In this document: one piece after another, positions 47,072 to 58,891 of the stretch
How positions within the stretch are numbered: position 1 is the stretch's first letter
How the letters are laid out: every line of letters starts with the position of its first letter
From: Colletotrichum lupini
Lineage: Eukaryota; Ascomycota; Sordariomycetes; Glomerellales; Glomerellaceae
Reading direction: 5' to 3'
DNA length: 64,000 nucleotides
Assembly (NCBI RefSeq): GCF_023278565.1
Contig: NC_064681.1
Location: forward strand, 3,968,001-4,032,000
Translations under genes and position numbers: made by a program
The notes under the pieces: model-generated
Seen by the model: only the letters and a program-made list of their open reading frames with translations
The model's database searches: none
What the model was told of the DNA's origin: nothing

Positions 47072-49909
47072 AGTTGAGAAGAGGCGGTCGTGTAGTTGTA
47101 TATAAACACTAAAGGACCTAGTAGTTCAGTAAGAGAAAAGGTGGAATACGTCGGGTTCGGGTTGGTAGGTCCATCCGCTGTCTCGTTAGGCGTTTCCGAA
47201 ATTCATGAAAGCGAGTAAAACGAATCACATATGCCCCATCAGCTTTCGTGTGCTGTGTTTTTGACAAGTGAGGACGTGGAAAAGGAAAAACTTGGCTGCA
47301 TGCCATTATCAAAGACAGACTGGAAGTCGCACAAGTCAGAATGATCTTCCTTGGTGGGCCAGGCAGTGCAGGTGGCCAGTGAGCCTTGAAAGCGAGACCG
47401 AAGGCCGGGGTCTGGTGGCAGGCCCACAAGCTACCAGAGGCCTCGTTTCGAGGAACAACTTGAGTCTAGATTGGCGTCCAGTGACGGCTCTGCTGATCAA
47501 CGGGTGAGCTAAAAACGTGCCAAAATTCTCGGGAAAGGTATTCTGCACGTTTGTGCTTGCGGTACTCGATAACAATGGCTATGGAGGGTTGTTAGTCAAG
47601 AGTGAGAACTAACACACTAGAGGTGAAGGTTGTGCTTTGCATCATCGATGATCTTGAACATTCTCAAAGTGATACATATGGAGAAATTCAGAAGCTGAAA
47701 CTCGGCGCAGAGCAGAATTCCCAGCCGCGTGGATGAGTAAGAGCCAAGTTCGTCTCAAAGAAGCCCTGTCAATCGGCCGTCAGTTCTCCTCACTGACCTC
47801 TGCCATCCTTACGAAGTTACGATGGCGAATGAGGGGATGAAAGTGAGCATAGTCCTTTTCGGCAAGTTGAGACCGATGATTGGGGGAGATCCTTGGAGCT
47901 GTCGTGTCTCTGTGCTCGGTTTCGGTAACGGGCATGGAGGGGGGAAATAGGAAAAGAAAAGCGTGAAATGTGATAGGGGCTAGCTAGGCTGTGCACCCAC
48001 ACCAATTCTCCGAGGACGCCTAGCTGGACCACATCTTGTTGTTCGAGCTTAGAAAAAGCTTAAAGGTCGTCTAGAACCCCATACCGAGCGGTACGGGAGA
48101 TCCTTGACATTGCCGTATTTTCCGCATTCTCCTTAATCGTATTTCGGACTTAGTACGTGACATTCCGCGCTAAGAGTCGATTTTACACCACGCAACCATT
48201 CAGGTGCCAAGGGCTGACAGACTAGGATCTGAGAGAAAGTGAATTGGTCTTTGAGTCCATTTCTAATCTCTTAGTATTCTACTCTCGCTGTTGCAAACTC
48301 GCTGACCATCGGATGCTCTTCAGAGTCTTCACATTGAACCAGCAGGCTCGCAGGATATTTCCAACTCGATTCCTCAGCCGATCTTGCCTACAGGTAGGAA
48401 GTTTAGGAACATGTCCTCTACAATAAGCTCTGTAGTGAGAAACCTGCCTATTGACCAACACTTCCTACTGTTTATCGCCATCATTTGACTTCATATCGAG
48501 GTGGGAACGTGCTGCACCATTCGATGGTAATTCTAGCCCTGAGGAGAGCAACGCAGACCGGCTCCACCAAAATTACTCCAATCCGGGCCTTTGTATGATA
48601 GAGCCGCTAGAAGAGAGGTATCCTCGTACAACACCCAGAGCTCTCCAGTCTGCATCAGCTAAGGAGATCTGGAGTTCAGTAAGAGGTCCATTTCAGCAGC
48701 CGGTCTTAAGCTCAAACAACCAGTCCGAAACCCCGAATCTGGAAGCGTGAAATATACTTCCAAACACAAAAAAGCGAAGACGAGCTTCTCATTTCCCCCA
48801 CTTGACGTCAGAGTGTTGATCGGGACGGCGAGCACGCAGAGTCATAGGATATCGTGTCAAAACGCAAACTCATTAGCAACGAAGATCTAATAGTTCGCTT
48901 CCGAGTATTCGGAAAATCTGCCATGCCCAGTCAACATTTGATCATTAGTAAGACTTTTAGTACTCTTGTGAATAATGCAGCTTGGCTGTTCGAGAGTGAA
49001 ACAGTGGCCTTGCTCGGATGACCCTAGGTCGCTGATTGAGACCCAAAATTCCATTGGGATTGGTCTAATACTCAATGAAAGCGAGCTCGCTCGCACTTCT
49101 GTCATTGAAGACTTGGCGCTCGCCTTGTCTGAGTTGCGTCTGCGCGATCTACGTCAGCAATCTAACGTGCATCGTTTATCCTTGCTTTCCACTCACTTAT
49201 CACGGAAATTCTCATGGCGCGAACTCACAAACTAAAACATCCCTTTGGTGTCAGTATAGTAGCCACAAAATCCAAAAGTTTGATTACATTCTATCCAAAA
49301 GTCCTTTGCACAGTTTACTTATCAAGCTTCATCTATCTTCAAGCCTTGTGCAGGGCTTAACTCAACTTGGCTCGGACTGAGTTGCATAAGTTCGATCAGA
49401 TTTCGCTTCAGTGTATTCCAATCCTTCTTAACTCCTCGGTCTGAAAGCGCTTCGGCAACTTGATTGATGGAGGTATGGTTCTAGAATCAAGTGCCATTTC
49501 ACTGTCTAGACAGAGCAGTAGGCTCTAACATCCTTCATTAAATCATTTTGCCCCAGAGACCACAAATCAATTCACCGGCAGTGTTATATTCTACATTTTA
49601 TCGCCTGCCCGCCACATGGTAATCGGAGTTACTCCGTCTGGAAGGGTAGGAACTCGACCCCCCGCATTTCCTCCGCCGGGTATTTTTGGCGGAGCTTCTC
49701 CGCGTATCCACCTATATCCCGAATAATCCCCCAACCATGCCAGCAAATGACTTCATCGTAGCTTCTCTTACTATATAGCTGTGAACATATGAAGTCTTTC
49801 AGGTATGACTACCCCGCTTTGACGATCTGGAAAAGTAGTTCCCAAAGACGTAATCAGCACCGCGGCTGCCATTAACGTGTTGCCATTTGACCTCGCTACT
49901 GAGAAGAAC
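47072..49909. other. Long intergenic stretch, no gene supported
   Basis: About 2.8 kb of ordinary composition. Frames up to about 105 codons lack family motifs, signal peptides or consistent introns. It contains the upstream regions of the DHA1 transporter (left) and the lactonase-like gene (right). Confidence 0.45.
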
Positions 49910-50024
49910 GCGGAGTAGTCCATCCGCAAATCTGCTGTGTAAGTGAGAGTGCGGAGTAGTCCACCAGTAGAGCGCTCTAAGTGCGAAGATTTTGTTGGTG
50001 TCATCAAAGAACGCGGAGTAGTCC
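49910..50024 (+). promoter_or_regulatory. Three identical GCGGAGTAGTCC boxes upstream of the lactonase-like gene
   Basis: The 12-mer GCGGAGTAGTCC occurs at 49910-49921, 49951-49962 and 50013-50024, all in the same orientation and 100-265 bp before the likely start. The CGGAG core is of the kind bound by Zn2Cys6 factors. The binding protein is unknown. Confidence 0.5.
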
Positions 50025-50173
50025 GGTCTCGGTACTGGCCCGACTTCACGAGGACAGCACCCGTTGTCACTTTGGTAAAGAACAATTATGAAACGGATGT
50101 AAACAATATAACTTCAGTAATGGCTGCCCCTAAAATTTACTCAGGCGAGTCAGAGAGGCCAAGAGATTCCAAG

Positions 50174-51515
50174 ATGAGACCTTTGGTTTTATGGAGTCTG
50201 GCAGCTTTGCCGTTCGCCATCGTTGCGTATTTTACTGATCTCCCGGACGCTTTCAACGGTACAATCGCAACATGGGCGTACATGTCATATGGCGACTCTT
50301 CTGTGGCTGTTCTATCTGGGTCGTTCAATCGTTCCGCCATGGATGCTGTCTACAAGGGACGCGCTACCAATTTAGAGTTACAGAAGAGGTATACCTCCGC
50401 AGACTTGTATCTTCCATGACGAGCCTCAGCTAAAGAAACAGGAATGCCTTCCTCAATACCACGAATCTTATAGCCTATGATGAAAGGTTCATGGATCTAC
50501 TTGGGCCAAAGGCTACAGTTAAGCAAATTCAAAAGTTAGCATCCCAAAGTCACGAGGCACCATGCTTCAACAAGAAAACCAAGGAGCTCTTCTTCGTAGA
50601 GTGGGGACCCCCTGGAGGTGACAACGGTACCCATAGCTGGCAGTATCTACTGGATACCAAGAACAATACCCTCAGAAAGATCACAACAAACCCGCCAACC
50701 CTCAACGCCCACGGCTGTGTTTACTACAATGGAGCGTATCACGTCGTAACGGACGGTAGCCATAACGAGACCGGGGCACTCATTCGCATTGAACCAATAA
50801 CCCTAGAGACAACTGTGTTGTTGAACAACTACTACGAGCAGCCTTTCGCAGGTCTCAATGATCTTGAGATTGACTCTGATGGAAACTTTTGGTTCACAGA
50901 TTCAAAATCTGGCTGGGTAGGCCGTCACTTATCGTGAAGGGCATATGGTTCAATATTCAATCCCGCATGTATGACTAACAATACCTCTCTCAGGGCCGGG
51001 ACTTGACGGACTTCACTCCCCCAACAAACCCAACCGTCTACATGGTGAACAGTACAACCATGCGACCGAGAGTTGTGCACATTACAACAGGAAACGCCAA
51101 CGGAGTTACTGTCTCGCCGCGCCACGACGGCCGTCATGTGTTGTATCTTCCCGACACTGGTGTCTCCGAAGCCAAGCCGGTGGATAGGAAGAATCCGTAC
51201 GGCAACCGTGCCCTCTTTGCATACGATGTCGCAGCCGGGGGCGTTCTCACGAATGCACGCTTCTTGAACAACCCGATTTCGTATTTCTATGACGGTATTC
51301 GGGTTTCGAGAAATGGTTGGATCTTTGTCGGGGCTGGCGACGGGGTGGATGTCATTGATCCCGTGTCTGGACTCGCACTTGGCACTATACGTGTGGGTGG
51401 AGGAAGCAATCTGGCTGTGAACATGGCATTTGGCGTGCATGAGCTATGGATCGTAGGTAGAGGCGGGGTTTGGCATGTGAGCAATATTGCAGAGAAATTG
51501 GATCGGGACTGGTAG
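50174..51515 (+). CDS. SMP-30/gluconolactonase-like six-bladed propeller hydrolase
   Basis: A secreted or ER-anchored lactonase-like enzyme of the SMP-30/gluconolactonase/LRE family, likely hydrolysing a sugar-acid or aldonic lactone with a divalent metal. Three exons: join(50174..50388, 50442..50916, 50994..51515), 403 aa. Seen: a hydrophobic N-terminus (MRPLVLWSLAALPFAIVAYF) and the first metal-ligand region (KELFFVEWGPPGG). The central GLNDLEIDSDGNFWFTD motif carries the Asn/Asp ligands, and FYDGIRVSRNGWIFVGAGDGV carries the last Asp. An in-frame ATG at 50120 would add 18 residues; I prefer 50174 because it puts the hydrophobic leader at the very start. It converges with the Dal5-like transporter, leaving only about 165 bp between stop codons. 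Confidence 0.85.
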
Positions 51516-51680
51516 CTACATGCGAAGCTTTGGTGTATCGGGATGTATGGATCACTTGAAACTTGGTGGCCGAAGACTTGAAGATGGAGACATTCTAAGC
51601 AGGATGCTTAAACGCTTTGTTAATCATCAACTACTAGGTATTTTGAAACGCTCTAAACACTATACCTATAGCTTTTTGTC

Positions 51681-53341
51681 TTAATAGACGTACACAAATT
51701 CATCATTCTGGCGATCAGTCAGATCCATGAATGCGTTATCTCCCAACTGAGCACCAGCCTCATCATTCTGTGCGCTAACGTAGTGGTGCTCCATGCTAAG
51801 ATCCTTGATCTTTCTCGGCTTGCCGTTCGCCACTCTCTTGCGCTCCTGCATCTTATTGGAGACGAAGAGGTTGATGACCTGCAGTCCGATGACGGCGAGC
51901 AAGGCACAGGTGATACCCATGACTTTGGTGAGACCAGGCTTGTACTCGGGCGCATCCTTGGAGTTGAAGAGAAGGGGGCCGATGATGTTGCCGGCGGAAG
52001 ATCCAGCATTGTACAGGGACATGATGACGGACTTCTTGGTGGTACCCGCAATGTTGGAGATCATCCAAGAGACGATGAGGGGGTTGCCGCCGAAGAGGAA
52101 GGCAAGCATGTAATACGCGGCGAGCAGAGGGGGGATGCTGTTCCTAGGAAGAACATAGAGCATTACCGCGCCCGTAAGGACAGGGGCGAGGACGGCCGCG
52201 AGGAAGGCTGACTTAATGCGGAATCGGTGGGCGAGGTAGGAAGCCGGGAAGATGACAATAAGCTGCACGAAACCAAAGGGGATGTTGAGCAGGGAGCTCT
52301 TCATGCTGTCGAAGCCGAAGCCAGAAATGACAATGGGGCCGAAAGTGTTTGTCACAGCTGCGGTGACATTGAGGCACACGGCCATACCAACGAACAGCCA
52401 GCTCTTGGGCTCGTAGAGGGCCTCCCAGACTTGGCTCCACTTGAACTCGTTCCCTCCCGTGCCGGTCTGGTTGGCGCGAAGACGCTCGATGACCTGCAGC
52501 TTCTCGTGCTCGGTAAGGAATCGGGCAGAGGGAATATCGCTATCGAGGAAGAACCAGACGAAGGGGGCGGTGAGGACGGTGATGAGACCGACAAAGATGA
52601 AGAGAATCTGCCACGAGTGGATGGATCCGTTGATTTGACCCAAGCCGTACGAGACAGAGGCGGCAAACATGGTTGCAAGACCGTTGGTGCCGTACCAGCA
52701 TGCCACACGCATGGGCTGCTCAGCGCGACGGTACCACTGCGAAGTGATGACAGAGAAAAGAGGAAGGCAGCCGGCCTCGAACAAGCCCAGCAGGAAGCGG
52801 GTCGCCAAGAGACCTGCGTAGTTGTGGCATGCAGCCATGCACACCTGCGCGATACCCCAACCCAAGACCAAGGAGGGCATCAGGATGCGATGTGGCACCT
52901 TGACAATAAGCCAGGAGGAGAAAGGCTGCCATGCGAGCTGAGCGATGGCAGCGATGGAGCTGACCATGGAGTATTCATTTCCGGTCAAGTTGCAGTCGGT
53001 TCTGAGGCCATGGATGGCGCCGTATCCGAGGACGGACTTGTCGAGGATCTGGAGGAAGTAGACCCAGATGAGGATCGAGAGGATTCGCTTATCGGTCTTT
53101 CGGCGGATGCGTTTGTTCTACAGTAGTTGAGTCAGCTCCTCTTCAATTTGATAAGACCCTGAAAATTAGGTCGACTTACATCTTCCTCTGTGACCTCGAT
53201 TTGTTGATCACCAATAAGGTTCGCCGCGCGGTCGGCACCCTTGGCAATGTTTTGGCCCTGATGCTTGAGCTGTTCGACGTCCTCGGTGTTGCGATGCTCA
53301 AGCTGAGACACACCGTCTCCAGTCTTTGATGCGGTGTCCAT
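51681..53341 (-). CDS. MFS anion:cation symporter, Dal5/allantoate-permease-like
   Basis: A plasma-membrane importer of the ACS family (Dal5, Tna1, Vht1 relatives), which takes up organic anions such as allantoate, nicotinate, pantothenate or small peptides. Two exons: complement(join(51681..53117, 53180..53341)), 532 aa, intron GTAAGT...TAG, phase 0. Seen: a charged N-tail, then RIRRKTDKRILSILIWVYFLQILDKSVLGYG, which has the family's d.r.lp.l...Y.l.flDr..lg.a pattern. Also seen are GWGIAQVCMAACHNYAGLLATRFLLGLFEAG, SQWYRRAEQPMR, and the C-terminal region SWMISNIAGTTKKS. Twelve helices are plausible. The substrate is unknown; the neighbouring lactonase suggests, but does not show, an organic-acid link. 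Confidence 0.88.
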
Positions 53342-54110
53342 GTTGTTTATTGGCGGTAAGCTGCTCTCTTGATGAAAGGCTGACTAAGAAAGAAGACAGG
53401 AATTCAAGAAGAGAGAACCGGCTTCTCTCTTGATGGTCCGAACATCCAGGCAGCCAAGATGGGCGGCGATCTCCTACCATCTTATACCTAGACCCTGTTT
53501 ATCGTCGTATCGCCGGCCGCGTCGTAGGCCGCTCAGATGTTCGGCGAAAAGCTCGAGCCAAGTTCGTCATGGGCAACATTTGACCGTACGAGGTGCATCT
53601 AACCCATACCATCTCATCCAATAATGGCTTTAGATAGGCGGATGTGAGAGGATCCCCCCATGGGGACCTACCCGTTCCCCTCAGTCCAGCACCGCGCGCT
53701 AAGCAAGTTTGTAGGTTGGCATGGCACGCATGGCTGGCACCGCGTGGAGAGACCAGACGAAAATGGCACTAATTCCCCTCACGAACCACACGTTGCCCAC
53801 CTTCGGGAGGTGGGGACGGAATGTTGGGGATGGAGAGAAGTCCGCGTGCGGTGAAGGGCAGGCTACCTGACTAGCCGTGCATAAAATCGTACACAAATGG
53901 GATAATTATGACCTAGTGCGGCCTCGCCTGGACAGACCTCGGCGGTGTCTGGCAAGTTGGAGGTGCGAGAGAGGACTGATAGCTTGATGCCCCCACGCAG
54001 AGGCTGAGGATTAACTTTGGCACCAAATAAGGATGACATGGTGTCTGTCAACTGACCCGAGACTGTGGACGTGTTCAGCTTTGCTATACTCTTTTCAGAT
54101 GGGAGACTAT
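53342..54110. other. Intergenic, no gene supported
   Basis: Promoter side of the Dal5-like gene up to the 3' end of the broken reductase gene. Short frames only. Confidence 0.5.
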
Positions 54111-54186
54111 CTAGTGCCCGGACTCCCTGAGAAGACGAAGGTTTGTGCCCGTCAAAATCACATAGATGGTGTCTAGCGTTGGGGTA

Positions 54187-56575
54187 AGTCGACCCACCCC
54201 CTTTTGGCCACCCTATTTCTCCATCCCAGCCACCGTATTAAAACCCTACCCACAATTTTCAAACCACCATAACAATTACAAAAATCGTCTAAATATAATT
54301 CTTTTTTATATACTTATTTATCGATATATAATAGTCTCGTATACTAAAAATAAAGTTATTTAGGCTCTTAAGGCTATTAGAAGAGGTCTCTTAGTTAATC
54401 GGGCCTCGATTAAGTTCGGAGTTCTAAGGTTAACTCTTCGTAACCGTAAGAGAGGCTACTAAACGAGGGTAATAGTATTTATAAACCTCTAAAAGCTTCT
54501 TTTATAATAAGAAGACTAGCTAGCTTAATAAGTTCGTATTTAGTATAATCTAAGCGTTATACTAACTTACGAATAGTTTATAAAATTCGCTAAGCGAGTT
54601 CTAAGATCTTAGGGAGATATAAATCCTCTTAGGAAGAGATAAATAGACGCTTTTTTAAGGAGGAACTTATTAATTAAGGTTTAGAAAAGTCGTATTATTA
54701 ATTCGAGGCGTCTAAATAGGGCTATTACTAATATAATTAAGTTATAGTTTAGATTACTTAATATACTAGAGATTAGTAATATTAAATAGGCTAATAAGTA
54801 TAATATAGATAAGACTAGTATCCTAGAGGGTAAGGGATTTAATAGCTTAGTTTTAAATAAGGTAGAGACTATAGTAGTACGAAAGAAAAAGCTTAGTTCG
54901 CGTGCTTAGGTATTTATAATTAAGTATATTTTTGTTAATAGTCGAGCTATTAAATTACTAGTTATATATAAGGGAAAGTCGGTATAATAGTAGTGTTTTT
55001 TACCTAAACTTAACCCTTATACTAGTTAGGAGTTTATAGTAATAAATAATAGCTAGACGACCGATAAGACTGCCCTTGAGTAGTTAAAAATAGTATTCTT
55101 ATTATAGACTAAGACCCCCCCCCTTAGGGGGCTTAGTATACTTAATAAGCCTCGACTATTAGTTCTAAATAGCTATAGGAGTTATATAACGATAGAATTT
55201 ATATAGGAATGCTATAGAAATAACGTCTACTTATTATTCTTATTATTATATACTTCCTATATTCTCTAGCCGTTAGATATAGCTATTTTTAAACTTATTA
55301 AGTCTAAGTATAAGAAGGAGCTTAGTAAAGAGGATATAGTAAATAATTCTATTATTGTTAAAAAGCGGTACTTCTTAAGCTACTATTAAAAAGCTCGTTT
55401 AGTTAGTCTAACGTCGTTAAATATACGAAGTAAGTAGAAAGTAACTAGACTATATCCTCCTAATATAGCTAGACTACTTACTAATCTAATAGTCCTACCT
55501 AACTTAGTTATACTAATTAAAAAGACCGTAGATATTAAATAAGTAACTAGTAATATTAGAGAAGTTGTTAACTAGGTATTAGTAGCGTCTATTATTAACT
55601 AGTTAATATTTAAGAAGGTTAGCGAGCTCTGCGATTAGTTAAAGTTATTTATAGAGCTTAGTCTAGACTATAATACTTAACGACTACTATTTAGAAAAGT
55701 AAAAAAGGTATTTAGCGAGTAGGCTTATGTTACGGAGGTAACTTTGTTTACCTTATTATTCGCCTTATTATCAATATTACGTAAGCAAACTATATACTAT
55801 ATTAATCTACGATTTCTGTAGATTATTATAGGTATTGATTATGTAAGCAATACTGCTTATATAAGCTTACGTGAGCAATGGAAAGTACTGGAAGGTAACT
55901 GAATAATCTGGAATTTACTCGAGGCGGAATTACGTACTACGATTACGCATTCACTTACGTATACGCTTATTAATTATATCATAATTAATAAGCAATGGAA
56001 TATTCTAGTAGGAGGTTTTTATGCCTATACATAGGCGTGTATTTGCCTACCTAGACCTTTCGTTAAGCAAGCAACTTCTCATATAGTAATTCAACTATAT
56101 TACTCTCTTTACTACAAAAACCTCTTTTATATACGCTTATATCCCCTATATTCATATATTCTTGCTTCTATATGAATATTCACTTTTTATATTCTTTATA
56201 AGAATATCCCGCATTACCTCGTTAAAGCTATACGTGCTAGAGCTTACTATTTAATAGTATTTTAGTACTATATTCGAGTTTTAGAAGCTAAAGTTAACCA
56301 ATTAAGGCCGTAGAAAAAGAAGAGTATATTAATAGACCTAAATACTAAGTTCGCGAATATTTAGGATATATAAAGAGCTTAGGAAGACTCTAGCGACTAT
56401 CTAGTTAGTCCTAGTTAACTTATAGGGGTCGAATTACCTAGGGAGAATAATGATTATATTATTATAGTAGTAGAAGATAGTTAATTAATTAAGTATAGTT
56501 AGTGGCGATGTTTTGATACTATGTTTTGATGGGGTGGCTAAAAGGGGGGGGTGGCTAAAAGGGGGTGGGTCGACT
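54187..56575 (+). mobile_element. Fot1/pogo-family element, copy 2, divergent subfamily with nested insert
   Basis: Flanked by TA (54185-54186 and 56576-56577). TIRs begin AGTCGACCCACCCCCTTTTG, clearly related to but different from copies 1 and 3; the left end lacks one of the two direct-repeat units present at the right end. The interior aligns with copy 1 along its length, including the same decayed transposase block near 55150-55320. Of its 2389 bp, 519 bp is a later solo-LTR-like insertion with its duplication, so the element proper is about 1870 bp. Confidence 0.88.
55728..56241. mobile_element. 514-bp solo-LTR-like insertion, copy B, nested in Fot1 copy 2
   Basis: Same length and ends as 19406-19919 (TGTTACGG... 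to ...ACGTGCTAGA), here flanked by GCTTA on both sides. Differences from copy A are a few C/T and G/A changes only. It splits the 3' part of the decayed transposase region. Confidence 0.8.
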
Positions 56576-57002
56576 TAGCTATCCCTAGTTCCTTGCCCTT
56601 TCGGTAGGGGTAACCGAGGATAATATCCACTTCCATCGGCCGACCGGCTTCGAAGTCGTTTTGCATGCTGCTGCCGATGGGGTGCATAGCCAGGATCTTG
56701 TTGATCAGCTTGTCGACCAGGTCGTAATCGATAGGCACCTCGCATGCCTTAGTAACATCGATAACTTCTCTTATTAATCGTTGGGTCATTGGGGTAGCGT
56801 CTGGCGAGGAGCTAAGCCATGAATGCGTGTCGAGTAGTGTTAGTGTCGTGAGCGAGTTCCACGCTGCATTCCAAACAACCTTTTCCTAGCGCTGTACTTG
56901 GATATTGGGCACCACCTGGAATACTGTCCTACCCTCTGTCAATAGAGATGCAAATTCGTCCAGTCGCTGCTTCTCCACTGCCTGGTCGGTATCATTCGGG
57001 TA

Positions 57003-58891
57003 AGTCAAAGCACCCACTTTTGGGCACCCCCCCCTTTTGGGCACCCTAACAAAACATAGCATCTAAATATTAACACTAACTATAATTAATTAATTAACTA
57101 CCTTCTACTACTATAATAATATAATTAAAATTCTCCCTAGGTAATTCGACCCCTGCGAGTTAATTAGGACTAATTAAACGGTTATTAGAGTCCTCTTGAG
57201 CTTTTTATACGTTTTAAATATCCGCGAACTTAGTATTTAAGTTTAAATATATAGTCTTCTTTTTCCTAGGCCTTATGTGCTTAATCCTAGCTTTAAGAAC
57301 TCGAACTTAGTGCTAAGATATAGCTAATTAGTAGGCCTACTCCCTAAAAGCTTTTTTTATTTTTTAGAATAGTAGTTATTAAGTACTATTATCTAGACTA
57401 AGCTTTATAAATAGCTTTAAGTAATCGCAGAGCTTGCTAGCCTTTTTAAGAGTTAACTAGTTAATAATAGAGGTTACTAATACTTAGTTAAGTAGTTTAC
57501 TAGTATTACTAGTCGTCTACTTAGCTTCTATACCCCTTTTAGATAGTATAACTTATATAAGTAGGATTATTAAGTTAAGAAGTAGCTTAGCTATATTAAA
57601 TAGCTATAGTCTAATTACTTTTTTTATTTACTTCGTATATTTAACGACGTTAGACTAGCTAAACGAGTAAGCTAGTAGTAGCTTAAGAAGTACTGCTTTT
57701 TAATAATAGTAAAATTATTTACTATATCCTCCTTACTAAGCTCTTTTTTATATATAGACTTAATAGGCTTAAAAATAGCTATATCTAATAGCTAGAGGAT
57801 ATAGGAAGCGTATAGTAATAAGAATAATAAGTAGACGTTATTTCTATAGCACTCTTATATAAATTCTATTATTATATAACTCCTATACCTATTTAGTACT
57901 AATAGTCGAGGCTAGTTTAGCTTACTAAGCCCCTTAATAGGGAGGGTCTTAGTTTATAGTAAGAACACTTTTTTTAGTTAGTAAAGGGTAGTTTTATTAG
58001 TCGTTTAGCTATTATTTGTTATTATAAATTTTTAATTATTATAAGCGGTAAGTTAAAGAGGGAACTACTACTATTAAACCGACTTTCCCTTATAAATAAC
58101 TAGTAGTTTAATAGCTCTACTATTAGTAAAAATATACTTAATAATCGTTACTTAGGTATGCGAACTAAGCTCTTTTTTTTATATTACTATAGCCTTTACT
58201 ATGCCTAAAACTAGCCTATTAGCTCCCTTGCCCTCTATTATACTAGTTTTATTTATATTATACCTATTAGCCTATTTAATACTACTAATCTCTAGTATAT
58301 TAAGTAATTTAAACTATTATTTAATTATATTAGTAGTAGCTTTATTAACGTAGTACGAATTAATTAAACGACTTTTCTAGACCCTTATTAATAGATTCCT
58401 TTTAATAAAAGCGTTAATTTATCTCTTACTAAGTGGTTTATTATCCCCCTAGGACCTTAGAACTTGCTTAGCGAATTCCTTAACCTGTTTATAAGTTAGT
58501 ATAATACCTAGGTAATATTATATATAAATTTATTAGGCTAGCTAGTCTTTTTATTATAAAAGAAGCCTCTAAAGCTTTGCGAATACCCTCGCCCTCGTCT
58601 AGTAGCCTCTCTTTTAACCCTAAAGTATTATCTTAGGAACCCCGAACTTAATTAAGGCCTTTTTAATAAAGAGACTGTTTTTAATAGTATTAAGTGCTTA
58701 TTAGAGCTCGTTTTTAGTATACGATACTATTACTTATTAATTAGTAAGTGTGCTAAAAAGGAATGTATTTGGACGATTTTTATAATTATTATATTGAATT
58801 AAAATAATAGGTAGGGTTTTAATATGGTGGCTGGGAGGGATTTTTGGGGGTGCCTAAAAGGGGGGGGTGCCCAAAAGTGGGTGCTTTGACT
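57003..58891 (-). mobile_element. Fot1/pogo (Tc1/mariner) element, copy 3, RIP-degraded
   Basis: 1889 bp flanked by TA (57001-57002 and 58892-58893), with the same AGTCAAAGCACCC termini as copy 1 but inserted in the opposite orientation. The interior matches copy 1 with scattered transitions. The transposase remnant reads on the minus strand. It interrupts the ketopantoate reductase gene between Leu and Tyr codons (GL-YP). Confidence 0.9.
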
